Assembly: GCF_030864355.1 (NCBI RefSeq)
Contig: NC_083396.1
Location: 1,054,001 to 1,118,000, forward strand
Direction: 5' to 3'
Length of the DNA stretch: 64,000 nucleotides
Source of the DNA: Cutaneotrichosporon cavernicola
Taxonomy: Eukaryota; Basidiomycota; Tremellomycetes; Trichosporonales; Trichosporonaceae
The notes beneath the pieces are model-generated. The model made no database searches and was not told the DNA's origin. It saw nothing but the letters and a program-made list of their open reading frames with translations. Both the position numbers and the translations under genes were made by a program. Shown here piece by piece: positions 46,946-57,966 of the stretch. Position 1 is the stretch's first letter. Every line of letters begins with the position of its first letter.

Positions 46946-47441
46946 CTACTTGCGGCCAGCGAGGAGGCGGCGGATCGTCTTGGTCTGCGATGGCGTCGTG
47001 TACGCCGTCTTGCCGAGGCGGCCGATCCGCACTCCAGAGAACCCGGTGTTGAGGTGCTGCTTACCAGCCTGGCCCTGGGGTCAGCGTTATCCGGCAGTGC
47101 AACAGGGCGTAGGTTTGGCCATCCCTCGGTCGCGACCTCCATCCCGAGAATCCGTTCATCAAACAGACGCTGGTCGGGGATACGCAGACCGCAAAGAAGC
47201 ATACGCACGCGCTTGTACTGTTGTCAGCGGTGTCCATGGGCCCTAGCACAGCCGCCTCTAATCCACTCATGGGCTCTGGCACAATGGCCTCTACCCCACA
47301 ACTCACGGCACCACCGCCAGTAAGACGGAACCGCTTCTTGGCCCCCGAATGCGACTTGAGGAGCTGCGCCACTGCCGTACTTGAGAACGCGCGCGGTGCG
47401 CCAATACGCGCAAACAACGGCCTAGCGAGCGTCGACAGCAT
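46946..47441 (-). CDS. MRPL35: Mitochondrial large-subunit ribosomal protein bL35m
   Basis: Exons 47441-47307, 47217-47209 and 47074-46946 join in phase 0 to 90 residues. The product starts with a presequence-like MLSTLARPLFARIGAPRAFS. The bL35 core follows: KSHSGAKKRFRLTGGGA, then YKR from a 9-nt microexon, then GQAGKQHLNTGFSG and a basic C-terminus (TKTIRRLLAGRK). In the family the middle reads K-x-KR-x-x-AGK-x-H, so the microexon supplies the expected Lys-Arg. bL35m is a small component of the mitochondrial 54S subunit. The introns are long for this window (89 and 134 nt). It is divergent from histone H4, with 185 bp between the ATGs. Confidence 0.82.
47209..47217 (-). other. 9-nt microexon of bL35m
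   Basis: TACAAGCGC on the gene strand is flanked by CTGACAACAG (acceptor) and GTGCGT (donor). It encodes Tyr-Lys-Arg in phase 0 and restores the conserved basic motif of the protein. Confidence 0.7.
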
Positions 47442-47593
47442 GGTGGAGTGTACATCGGGTTGGATTGTTGCATGTCGCCGGAAAAGAAGGGAGGAGGGAC
47501 GGAAGCAAATGGGTGGAGGCCTCACATCCCGTATCTCGGTCTCACTCTCTCACTCTCTCCACCTCTCTACTACTCAACCAATTCCAACCTATC

Positions 47594-47626
47594 GTACGTA
47601 TCTCAACTGTGATGACCTGACACCAG
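47594..47626 (+). other. Possible 5'-UTR intron directly before the histone H4 ATG
   Basis: GTACGT at 47594 and CTGACACCAG ending at 47626 form a 33-nt intron with a branch-like CTGAC; the H4 ATG is the next base. The size and motifs match coding introns of the window. Confidence 0.5.
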
Positions 47627-48598
<972 letters not shown>

Positions 48599-51069
48599 AT
48601 GATGATGGCTTATCCACAATCCCGAGTTGATGCCCACTTGGCCGCCCTGGCAGCCTTCGCCACCCATTCCCAAGTTGGAGCAACAATGCCGTGCATCAAC
48701 AACATGGACGACGAGCCGCCCGCGAAACGCGCCCGTGTTCGACAGGCATGCCAGGCATGTCGAGACGCAAAGTTACGCTGCGACCTTGGCGATCCCGGAG
48801 AACCCAAGGACCCGCCATGTCAGCGATGTTCGCGATCAGGTCGAGAGTGCCGTTTCGTCGGTAGTCACCTGCACCACAAGCCGCGCAAGATGACGTACCG
48901 GGTCCGGGACGAGGGGTCTTTGGGGTTACGCCGGGACGAGGGGTCTTTGGGGTTACGCTACTCGCTCCCCGCTGAGCCGGCGCAATACACTCGGCGGCCC
49001 AGCTTGCCAAGCCCCGACCCGGGGAGCTCGGAGGCGTCGCGCCCAGCACGGAGCCCATATCGGTCAGGAATCAACCTCGAAGCAACAATCGAGACGCCTG
49101 CCGACGCGTTGCGCGTCCTCGTCGCTGCAGCAGACGAGGAGACATCGCAGTATACTGCTGTGCCGACGCATCGGGATGGCAAGATCTGGAACCAGTGGGA
49201 GCCTGTTCGCGACGGTCTCCTGACTACCGAAGAGGCTCGTACTCTCCTCGCATTGTGAGTTTCCGTTGTTCCCGCTCACCCAGCTACGCAGTTCACCTGG
49301 GCCCACTACATCCCGTGGTGCCCACCGTGTTGTTGCAAACGAAACAGTTCACAGAGCTGCTAGACGAGCCGATCTTGCTCGCGGCCATCTGTCTCGCCGC
49401 AAGCCGTTTCTGTGATCTCGGCCCGTCATATGTCTCGACTGAGCCGCTGCGTTCGCGCGTCATTCAAGGCCGCCTGGTCGAGTGGCTCATGTCCCGCCTA
49501 GGTTACCTGACCATGGGAGAGTGAGTCTATCCTATCCTAGAGGTTGGCTGATCAAGCCCAACGTTCCGAACAATTGGTACGGTCGAGGCACTGCTCGTAC
49601 TTTCCGAGTGGCCACCACGTGCATTGTTGCTTAAAGACCCGTCGAGAGCGCGGGCATCTACCCTCTCGAGCGCGTGCAAGCTCTTTGACGACTTGGCGTG
49701 GACGCTTACGGGACTCGCATTGCGAATTGCCCAGGAACTCTCACTACACGATGAGAAGGGATACAGTAAGGAGAACGAGGAGACTCTGGCCATCACACGG
49801 CGTAAGATGAATGCTTGGATCCGTGAGCGCTCAATTGAAATCGAATCAGCTAACCCAAGACTGCCTCGCTGCCGACCGACAGTATGTCGCCACAAAGGAT
49901 TGACTGATACTGATAACAGCGTCTCGGTCCGTCTCGGACGTGTATCAATGGTACAAGCCAGTACGTATTGGTGTGGTGTTGCTGATTACAGAAATGTCCA
50001 CAAACTGGTGGGAAACATGGGGCGATCTCGTGTTTGTACATACCGGATCAGACATTTTGCGCGATTTCAGTGACGACTCATGGCGCTCAACGCAGGCTGT
50101 CACGGAACTCACACATAATCTCGGATTGGTGCAGGAGCTCATGTACGCGTCGCCGAGTTTGACCAACGACCTGATTCGAACGCGGCAATTCGAGCCTCTG
50201 CTACACCGCCTCAAGCCCGAGCTCGACAGTATCCGGCAGTGGCTCATTCCCAGTTGCGGCAGAGAAGCGATCGAGAATGAGAACGAGGCAGTCAAGCTGC
50301 GTAATATCCTCATGCGTCTGGAAATCGACTATATCCGACTCTACGCCAATTCGATCAGCATGCGGGCTGCGCATCACCGCCTAGCTCCGCGCCTCCGTGG
50401 TTCGTCCGGCACACATCCGCGTGTCTTTGAGAGCTCGGTCCTACGCTGGGCAGAGGCGCCGTTCCTCCTCGAAGCAGTCGAGTCGGGTATCAGTCTCATG
50501 CGCGCCGGCATCGACCTGCACCGCCGCCGTGTCCTATGTTTCTGTCCCGGCCGAACCTTTTTACGAATGGTGAGTTCCAAAGCCGCTGATATGGACAAAT
50601 GAGCCGCTGATATGTACAAATGAGCCGCTGACATGTACAGATGTTCGCATCCGTGTTTCTCATGAAGGCGATGAGCTTTGGCGCTGTCGTGCAGGACGAA
50701 GCCGACATGGTCAATCTCCAATACGACCTGATTGATGCTTTGCGCGAGGCAGCTGTGGATGAGGACCATATTGCGCTCCAGCTCGCATCGCTGCTCAGCC
50801 GCTTGTTCCCATCTCGACCCAAGGCGCGATCCGAGGGCGTGGAGCCGGTCGAGCAAGAAGACCCGCTGAGTATGCTCAACTTTGATTTTGGTAATGTCGA
50901 CATGAACCTGTTTGGCGATATTGGTGTCGACGCCGGCAACACGATCGGATATAACCCGAACGGGCTGGTGTCGTTCATTGAGGCCATGCTGGATGGCTCG
51001 CAGGTCGATGGCGCTCATGTCGGTGGCTCCCATGTGGATGGGGAAATGTCCTCCGGATATAGAGACTAG
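48599..51069 (+). CDS. Zn(II)2Cys6 fungal transcription factor
   Basis: Seven or so exons fit, with joins near 49257/49287, 49520/49556, 49832/49859, 49884/49920, 49961/49993 and 50572/50641. The zinc cluster CQACRDAKLRCDLGDPG with PPCQRCSRSGRECRF has the six cysteines with normal spacing, preceded by a basic KRARVRQ. A perfect duplicated RDEGSLGLR follows. The middle homology region is seen in VHLGPLHPVVPTVLLQ, ILLAAICLAASRFCDLG and TGLALRIAQELSLHDEK, typical of the fungal_trans domain, then RLGRVSMVQA. The C-terminus is acidic (NFDFGNVDMNLFGDIGVD), a probable activation region. Such factors usually control nearby metabolic genes; the convergent FAD monooxygenase 130 bp away is a candidate target by position only. 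The last intron is made of a 21-bp triple repeat. Confidence 0.85.
48905..48958 (+). repeat. 27-bp in-frame tandem duplication beside the zinc cluster
   Basis: Two perfect copies, 48905-48931 and 48932-48958, encode RDEGSLGLR twice. It lies in the linker region downstream of the Zn2Cys6 motif. Confidence 0.93.
50581..50643 (+). repeat. 21-bp triple tandem repeat across the last intron acceptor of the Zn2Cys6 gene
   Basis: Copies 50581-50601, 50602-50622 and 50623-50643 share AGCCGCTGAYATGKACARATG. Only the third copy has ACAGATG, where one A-to-G change creates the AG acceptor at 50639-50640; the other two have ACAAATG. Confidence 0.9.
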
Positions 51070-51198
51070 TCACCGCCTCAGTGGTGCAACCCCTCAACTG
51101 TAGACTCGCTATCAGCCAAACATCCAAACATACTGCATGATCCCTTGTACAAATGAATACACCCCTGCCGTTGCGTATTGAAACCTGCCGCTCTGCAT

Positions 51199-53103
51199 TT
51201 AGAGAGAAGCCGCGTTGAGCTTGCTAATGATTTTGGACACCTTGTCGGGCCCAGCCTGTGCGCCGAGGACAATCGAGAGCTGGGTGAGGAACTTGTACTT
51301 GTCGTGTGTTTGGTCAAGTGCCTCGGAAAGCTGGAGCCACACTTTCTCGCGGTTAATCTGCTCCTTGGAAAGAAGGATGGGGTCGGCGGCGGGCGGAGTT
51401 CCGGCCCGAGGAGCCTCGGCAATGCCACGCTTAACCCACAACTCGACAGCCGGGATCTCGTCCGGCTGCCCGCGAGCAAGCACGATACCGTCCGGGCGCA
51501 CGATGACGACCTCTCCTGGCTTGGCGCACCAGTCGGCCGCAGCGCCATTGTCCGAGCCCTCAACCAAAGCGAGAACCTTGGTAGGTTCGTGGGGAAGAGC
51601 CTTGCGGAGGCGGTCGGCGATAGCGTCGACTTTCTTCTGGTCAAATGGCGCGACGGCATATACGCCGAATGCAGGACCACGGAGAGTGTGAATTGAAGTG
51701 ACCTTTCCGTCGACGGTGATCTTGCGGTCGTCGAGCGGAGCACCGACTTGCAGACCCTCGTGAGAGGACGCAACAGTCAGAGGCGAACGGAGTGCGTGGG
51801 TTGCACTCGACTGGCGAGGGTTGATGAGGTGGTTGAACTCGGGAATGACTGCCGAAACTTGGAGCAGAGCGTCACGAGTAATACGGTATCCGTCCGTGCC
51901 GGGGGTCATGATCAGAGTCGACTTGCCTGCGTTGGCAATGTTTTGCTCCCAGGCGTCGTGGCGTTCCTGCGAGTATGCGTGGAGAAGCTTTGGGTCGGCA
52001 TCGCCGTGAGAAACGGCCGCGAGCATCCATGCGAGCGTGTCGGCATCCTCCATGCCCGAGTTGAGGCCACGGACACCAAAGATAGGCACCATGTGAGCGG
52101 CGTCGCCGGCAAAGATGACACGGTCGTGACCGTGGACGAAGGAGGGTAGGGCAAGTGCGAGAGCCTTGTAGAAAGAGTGCCACTCAAGCGTCCATGGTTC
52201 CTTGGTGATGGTTCCGTTGTCCTCGAGCCACGAGAGGTGTTTGGTAATACGCTCGATGATGGCCTCACGAGTCGTCTCTTTCTCAGCATCCTCACCCTCG
52301 AGGAGTTGGTAGTCGATGCGCCAGATATCGTCGGGCTGCTTGTGCATAATAATCGTGGAGCCGGGGTTGGAAGGTGGGTCAAACCACACACGCCGCTCGG
52401 TGGGTAACTTGGACTTCCAGTGGATATCGGCAATAACGTACCGACCTTCATAGGCAGTACCTTTGAGGGTGAGGCCGAGGAGGTCGCGAATGACACTGCG
52501 ACCGCCGTCTGAAGCAACGACGCGATCGGCGCGCAGGGTGCGTTCACCATCAACCATATCCACAGTCACCGTTACGCCGTTGTCGTCCGCCTCGAGTCCC
52601 TTGACCTTTGAACCCCACAGCATGGTGATGTTAGGTTCCTGCACGACCTTGGCCAACTGGATATCCTCATACTCGCACTGCTGGAGGTTGAACATGGGCA
52701 TGCGGTAATTATGCTCATCCTGTGGCATCTGGAAATTGAGGACTTCCTAGATAATTAGCTGATTCTCCTTCTAGGACAAGTCACTTACCTGGGACTGGTA
52801 GTAGCTACGCCCGCCCACCCACCCCAGTGCGCGTTTCTCAACTTGGCTCCCATAGCCTAAACGGTCACAGATCTCGACTGTGTGGCGCGAGTAACAAGTG
52901 GCGCGCGAGCCGTACGACGCCGAAGTCCCACTGTCCACCACCGAGACTTTGATACCACGCTGGGCCAAGCCCAGAGCAGTAGCGAGGCCTACTGGGCCAG
53001 CACCGACAATGACGACGGGAATGGACTGGCCAGCCGGTGTCGACTCGTAGTGTGCCGCCCCGTAGTCGGTGGGCGTGTAGTAGCGGTCTGCAGTGTTGGT
53101 CAT
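51199..53103 (-). CDS. Class A FAD-dependent aromatic monooxygenase (PF01494-like)
   Basis: Two exons (53103-52789, 52746-51199) with a 42-nt intron give 620 residues. The Rossmann FAD motif VVIVGAGPVGLATALGLAQR sits at about residue 30. The DG motif region reads DRVVASDGGRSVIRDLLG near 185. The second FAD motif GDAAHMVPIFGVRGLNSGME is near 330. The C-terminal 180 residues (LDDRKITVDGKVTSIHTLRG, KVLALVEGSDNGAAADW, VVIVRPDGIVLARG) resemble the thioredoxin-like domain of phenol hydroxylase and MhpA-type enzymes. These use NAD(P)H and O2 to hydroxylate phenolic rings; Trichosporonales are known for such catabolism. The substrate cannot be read. No signal peptide. It converges on the Zn2Cys6 gene. 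Confidence 0.87.
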
Positions 53104-53167
53104 GTGGAGAGGAGTGGGGAGTTGTGTATGTTTCAGAACGCGTTTTGCTCGACGTTATTAAGTAGAC

Positions 53168-53188
53168 GGAGCATGGAGCATGGAGCAT
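53168..53188. repeat. 7-bp tandem repeat, three copies (GGAGCAT)
   Basis: Three perfect copies about 65 bp upstream of the monooxygenase ATG, inside its likely leader or core promoter. Confidence 0.85.
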
Positions 53189-53834
53189 GTGACGGATGTT
53201 CCATGGGGCAACAACAGCCGGAGAAACCAAACCGGCCACATCCGCGGTTAAACCAACCGCGACTCTCCTTATCGCTGTCGCTGGCCGGGGCAGGCCGAGT
53301 GGCAATGTGGATGTCGATGTCGATGTCTGGAGTTGTCGTTCTAGTTGGGGGCAAAGTGAATGCATAGCAAGATGGATGTGAGTATTGTGGATGCGGTAGA
53401 GAGTGACTTGTGCGGGACATTGCCCAGACTAGAGTCGGCAACGGCGATCAGCGGGGACCCCACACTGCAACGCACAACACATGTCTCATGTCTCACCTTC
53501 ATCTTCCTCCTTCATCTTGCTCCCCATCCTGACATGGTCGTCATCCGCCTCGCTTCATCCTCACCTCTCCCAAGCTCGAGCCCCCGACCCCTCAAGCTCG
53601 TACGAGCATGAAGCAGCGGAACAAGGAGGCGGGCGGATATAGGATTGCGGAGTGCATGTGCCTGAGTGTCGTTTTCCCGAGCGTGGAGACTCTGCCCACC
53701 CACGTCGGCCACATCATCTCATTCGCTCACCTTGCCATACTGCTGTATAACAAAAGGGCAGGGCTCTACAAACTCTCCCAGCTCGTAATAGCCAACCCTT
53801 CAGTCCGGGCCCACGTGTCCGGATCAACCGTAGT

Positions 53835-53866
53835 CCTCGAAGCCTCGAAGCCTCGAAGCCTCGAAT
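53835..53866. repeat. 8-bp tandem repeat, four copies (CCTCGAAG)
   Basis: Three perfect copies and a fourth with one change. Confidence 0.88.
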
Positions 53867-54020
53867 CTCGGATCCCCGGATGAATCCATCCCGACCACAT
53901 CTAACATTTCGATCCATCTAACATGTTGTCGAACGCCCAGACGAGATAGTGGCCGGAGGCGAGGCGTGAATCGCTTAGCAACAGGAGGGTGAGGGCCGTG
54001 GCGCGGGCCGTGGCCCCGGT

Positions 54021-54080
54021 CACGCCCGTTGTAAACTGTCGCTACCAGGCCACGCCCGTTGTCACATGTCGCTACCAGGC
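54021..54080. repeat. 30-bp tandem duplication
   Basis: Copies 54021-54050 and 54051-54080 share CACGCCCGTTGT and TGTCGCTACCAGGC and differ at about four positions in between; a partial third copy (CCGTT) follows. Confidence 0.88.
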
Positions 54081-54680
54081 CCGTTATCTTCGGGCCCCTT
54101 CCGCACCCATTGCAAAAAGTGGATCCAGACAGTGAAGACGCATACGCGCCGGCAGCCCGGTGGAGGTAGTTGAGCTCTTGGTAGCTGATACCAGTAGGGT
54201 TGATAGGACGTTATTCTTTGGCGCGAGGCAGTGAGCAGCATTTGCATGACGGCCCGAAATCAGCGGAATGCGGGGTCACGACGCACTGCATCTCCCATCG
54301 GGTTCGCGTCAAGTACACCGTTTGAGAGCGAGGCCCGGAATGTACGGCCCAGAACGACACCGGTATAAGCGGCGGTTCACCGAGTTCGGCGGCGTTGGTG
54401 TGCGGACGATCCAGAGCGGGAGTAGGAATAGCGGACGTACGCGTAGTTGTTGAAGAGGGCGCCGCACAGCACGGCGCACAGCACGAGTCGCAGTCAAGAG
54501 GTTTGGCAGCGAGTGTCGCCGAACGCAACGTGGTACCGCAAACTAAGTTTGAGCATGTGGACAAACTGACGTCACACTCCACCATCTCACACTGCATCGC
54601 CTTACCAAACTCATTCCTGTTCCCTGTGCACTCCGCCCTACGACACCGGAGGCAACGCCGCCCGCCGACATCGAATACAC

Positions 54681-54687
54681 TATAAGT
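54681..54687 (+). promoter_or_regulatory. TATA box of the GMC oxidoreductase gene
   Basis: TATAAGT about 50 bp before the ATG at 54734. Confidence 0.5.
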
Positions 54688-54733
54688 TGGAGAGCTTGAA
54701 CCCATCACACCTCGCACCATCCTCACACCCGTC

Positions 54734-56528
54734 ATGCTGCTGCTCCACCTCGCGGCACTCATCCCATTTGTGCTCGGCGCGCCAACCAGGCGTGCCCCTG
54801 TCACTGATGGTGCGGCCGTCGGCCAGACATACGACTACGTGATTGCTGGCGGCGGTCTTGCGGGTGTTGTCCTCGCCGCACGGTTGTCCGAGGACACGAA
54901 CAAGACCGTGCTGCTCATCGAGGCGGGACTCGACCAGTCGAACAACGACCTTGTGACCCGTAAGCATGGTACTCCGACTCACACTCACACAAGGCGCCGA
55001 CAAGTACCAGCAGGGGTTCAACACGCCCATTGACTGGGCATACGAGACGGTCACGCAGTCAAGCGCCAACGGCCAGTCGCAAGTTATGCGGTCGGGTAAG
55101 GCGCTCGGTGGAAGTACAGTGATCAACGGGATGGCATGGAGCAAGCCGCACGATTTCCAGCTCGACGCACTGGAGACTGTCGGGAATCCCGGCCTCAACT
55201 GGGCCTCACTGCAAACGTACATGCTCCGCGTGGAGAACTTTCACACACCAGACCCGTCGCAAGGCGTCACGTACACTCCGGCATGTCGCAGTACTGGTGG
55301 TGCGATTGACACGAGTATCGATGGCACTCCTGCCCAGTTTGAGGCAGATTTCACTGCTGCCGTACAGGGACTCGGCTTGCCCTTTGTTCAAGACCTTACC
55401 TGTGGTGATCCAGCTGGCTTGGGACCCATGTCCCACAACTCGTTCAACAACATCCGCTCAGACGCGTATCGCGGCTACCTCCTCGGCTCGACCAAGCCGA
55501 ACCTGACCATCCTCACTGGTGCGACTGTTGGGAGAGTAGTTCTTTCCACAGACACTACCCCCCGAGCCACCGGGGTTGAGTTCCGTGACGCCTCGGGATC
55601 GGGGTACACTGTCAATGCGGGCCTTGAAGTCATCATGGCGACAGGATCACTGCGCACCCCCGTCATCCTTCAACACTCGGGGATTGGACCAGCGTCGTTC
55701 CTCTCCTCTGCTGGCGTGCAGCAGCGCGTCGACTTGCCGATCGGCCAAAACCTTATTGACCAAGTAACGACGACGACCAACTGGAATATCAACGCGGCAG
55801 GTGGTGGTGGTCAACCCATCACATTCCCGCGTTTCGTCGACCTCTTCCAGGGCGCCGACGCCCAACGCGTCACCACTTTACTAGAGAATAACCTGGGCGC
55901 GTGGGCGCAAGACGCTGTCGACGCTGGGGTGGCCGGTAACGCTGCAGGTCTACAGGCCGTCTTTGAGATTCAGCGTGACTGGATCTTGAACCGCAGCGCC
56001 GGCATCACCGAGAACTACGACTATTCATACGACACGACATTGGGGTGGGACTCGTGGTTCCTCCTTCCGTTTGGACGTGGGAGTGTGCGTATTGCGGACG
56101 CAGACGCTTTCGGCAGTTTCAGCATCGACCCGCGGTACTTTGTCAACGAGTTCGACGCCCTTGCTTCCGGTGCCAGTGCGCGGTTCACGCGCACGGCTTC
56201 GAATGCTTCCCCTCTGGCCGGACATGTCACGGGCGAACGTGACCCCGGAAGTGGGACTGGCGATAGCCTCGACGACTGGGTCGCCTGGGCAAAGGACAAT
56301 TACCGTTCCAACTGGCACCCGATCGGTACGGTCGCCATGATGAGCCAGGAGCTTGGAGGATGCGTTGATCCCCACCACCGCGTGTACGGCGTCCAGGGAC
56401 TGCGTGTGGTCGACGGCTCGAATCTGCCATTCCAGGTGTCGAGCCATCTCATGACCGTGCTTTTCGGGCTTGCTGAGCGCGCGGCCCAACTCATCGCCGA
56501 GGACAATGCTGGTGCTAACGGGACGTAG
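54734..56528 (+). CDS. Secreted GMC-family FAD oxidoreductase (glucose oxidase or alcohol oxidase-like)
   Basis: Two exons (54734-54959, 54994-56528) give 586 residues. A signal peptide is clear: [18 protein letters not shown], cut near residue 16-18. The FAD motif [20 protein letters not shown] is at about 35, and the GMC_1 signature [15 protein letters not shown] near 115. GMC_2-like [18 protein letters not shown] is near 300. The catalytic His is in [13 protein letters not shown] and the second site in [20 protein letters not shown], so both active-site positions look intact. Several NxS/T sites suit a secreted protein. Family members oxidise sugars or alcohols and release H2O2; the substrate cannot be read. 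Its 3' end is 81 bp from the convergent alpha/beta hydrolase. Confidence 0.9.
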
Positions 56529-56609
56529 CCTGTAAGCTGTGCAGCTACAAGCTTTCCCAGGCGCCGAGTGTATACCATACCCCCATGCATCTATACCCAT
56601 CTGCGGCTC

Positions 56610-57639
56610 CTACTTGCTAGCATACTCCTCCCCCGCCGCCACGAGCTGCTCCCACAGCTCGTCCATGTAGAAGATTCCAGCAATGTGGCCCCCGGGAACA
56701 GTACGGAATGTCGCGTTGGGGTAGTTGTCCGCGATCCACTTGTTGGTCGCGCCGCCCATGTCGTCGGCGTCGCCACTAACCACGAGTACAGGCTTGGCAT
56801 GTTCGGTGTCGAGGGCGTGTGGGTCAAAGCCCCAGTCCGAGTGCAACACATCACTGACCTCCATGAATCCGTCCCACGTGTCCGCGACCGAGCGCACGTT
56901 GTTCTCCGCCATGGAAGTGACAAACTCGTCAAACGTCTTGCCACGCGCAGCAATCCACGTTTCAGCGATGGCGCGCTCATCTGCATCCATCTTGTCGAAG
57001 AGGGTCTGGGACAGGAATCCACGGGCGCCCTCAACAGTACGCAGTTTGCTCGCGAGGACGGTGGAGAAGAGGCGCTGGAAGATCCGGAAGGGCAGAGTGG
57101 AAGGTGGGCCGACCGACACGTACGTAGGCCAACTGAGACATTTTGCGTAATTGGTGTGGTACTTGAACGGGGAGAAGCCGGCGAGAAGTAACACAGCCTT
57201 GATCGATCGACCTTGTGGGAAGAGATCGTATGACGCGCCATAGATCATCTGCGCCATCACGGTGCCATAACTCCCTCCGCCGAGGTAGATTGCGTCGACG
57301 CCGTCAGGGTGCGTGTGCTCGAGCAGTGCACGGATGTCGGCAATGAGGTTGAGGTTGTACGGCGTGGATGGGTCGCGGGGGGAGGTGCGGCCCATCCCCG
57401 TCGGCGATGGGGAGAGGAAGTGCGCACCCAGCTTCTGGGCTGCCGGTGGGACATCGGTGACTGCGCCGATACTCAGGAGGCCGCTGAAGAAGAGGAAGAC
57501 GACGCGGGAGGACGCGTTGCCCCCCTCCGCGTACTCGAGTTGCCGCCCGTTAGGGAGAGCGAGGACGTGCTCGTTTGGTCGTGGCTTGAGGTCGGCGGCG
57601 GTGGTCTGGGTCAGCGAGGCCGGTGGCGACTCTCACCAT
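56610..57639 (-). CDS. Alpha/beta-hydrolase fold protein
   Basis: The coding part of exon 1 is just the ATG (57639-57637); a 31-nt intron follows and exon 2 (57605-56610) carries the rest, for 332 residues. The product reads LPNGRQLEYAEGG, typical of proline-iminopeptidase and epoxide-hydrolase-like proteins. The nucleophile elbow GGGSYGTVMAQMI has Ser in GxSxG. The acid is likely Asp in VLVVSGDADDMGG and the His is in TVPGGHIAGIF. A helical cap lies between (about residues 140-235). No signal peptide is visible. The reaction is unknown. It converges with the GMC gene, which makes shared metabolism possible but unproven. The start is inferred from the splice fit; without it no in-frame ATG precedes the conserved N-terminal strand. 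Confidence 0.82.
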
Positions 57640-57966
57640 TGGAGATGAAGGTTGCAGGGTGGAAGAGAATGTTGAGTCAAGAGATGGTTTAAGAGTGTTG
57701 TTGATGAAGTGACAGCACATAGGAATCAGGAAATGGCAAGGGCAGCCGCCCGCCGCCCGTCCCGGGTCCCGGCTCGGTTCCGCAATTCCGCACCTCCACC
57801 AAAGTAAGACATTCCGGTACCCAAGTTGCTGATGAGAGAAATCCATTGCCGTGATGTTGGTGGGCTAGACGTACTACGACAAGATACAGTTGGAGACGGA
57901 TGCTACTAGTGGAATACTCTTAGACACCCGCCAGCTCTCCTGCGGAATTCGTAGTGACACTCGAGT
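57640..57966. other. Spacer between hydrolase promoter and the unknown 408-residue gene
   Basis: This 327-bp stretch is upstream of the hydrolase and downstream of the next gene, both minus. GCCGCCCGCCGCCCG at 57745 is GC-rich. No gene is supported. Confidence 0.55.

Larger units (their letters stand above)
53104..54733. other. Divergent intergenic region rich in short tandem repeats
   Basis: About 1.6 kb between the monooxygenase (minus) and the GMC oxidoreductase (plus), so it holds both promoters. It contains four tandem arrays: 53168-53188 (7 bp x3), 53835-53866 (8 bp x4), 54021-54080 (30 bp x2) and a CACAGCACG doublet near 54466. Frames are short; no gene is supported. Confidence 0.55.

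Noticed and set aside
46820..47323. Plus-strand frame of 167 codons
   Set aside because: It overlaps bL35m on the other strand and includes the end of the ABC relic; no motif of its own.
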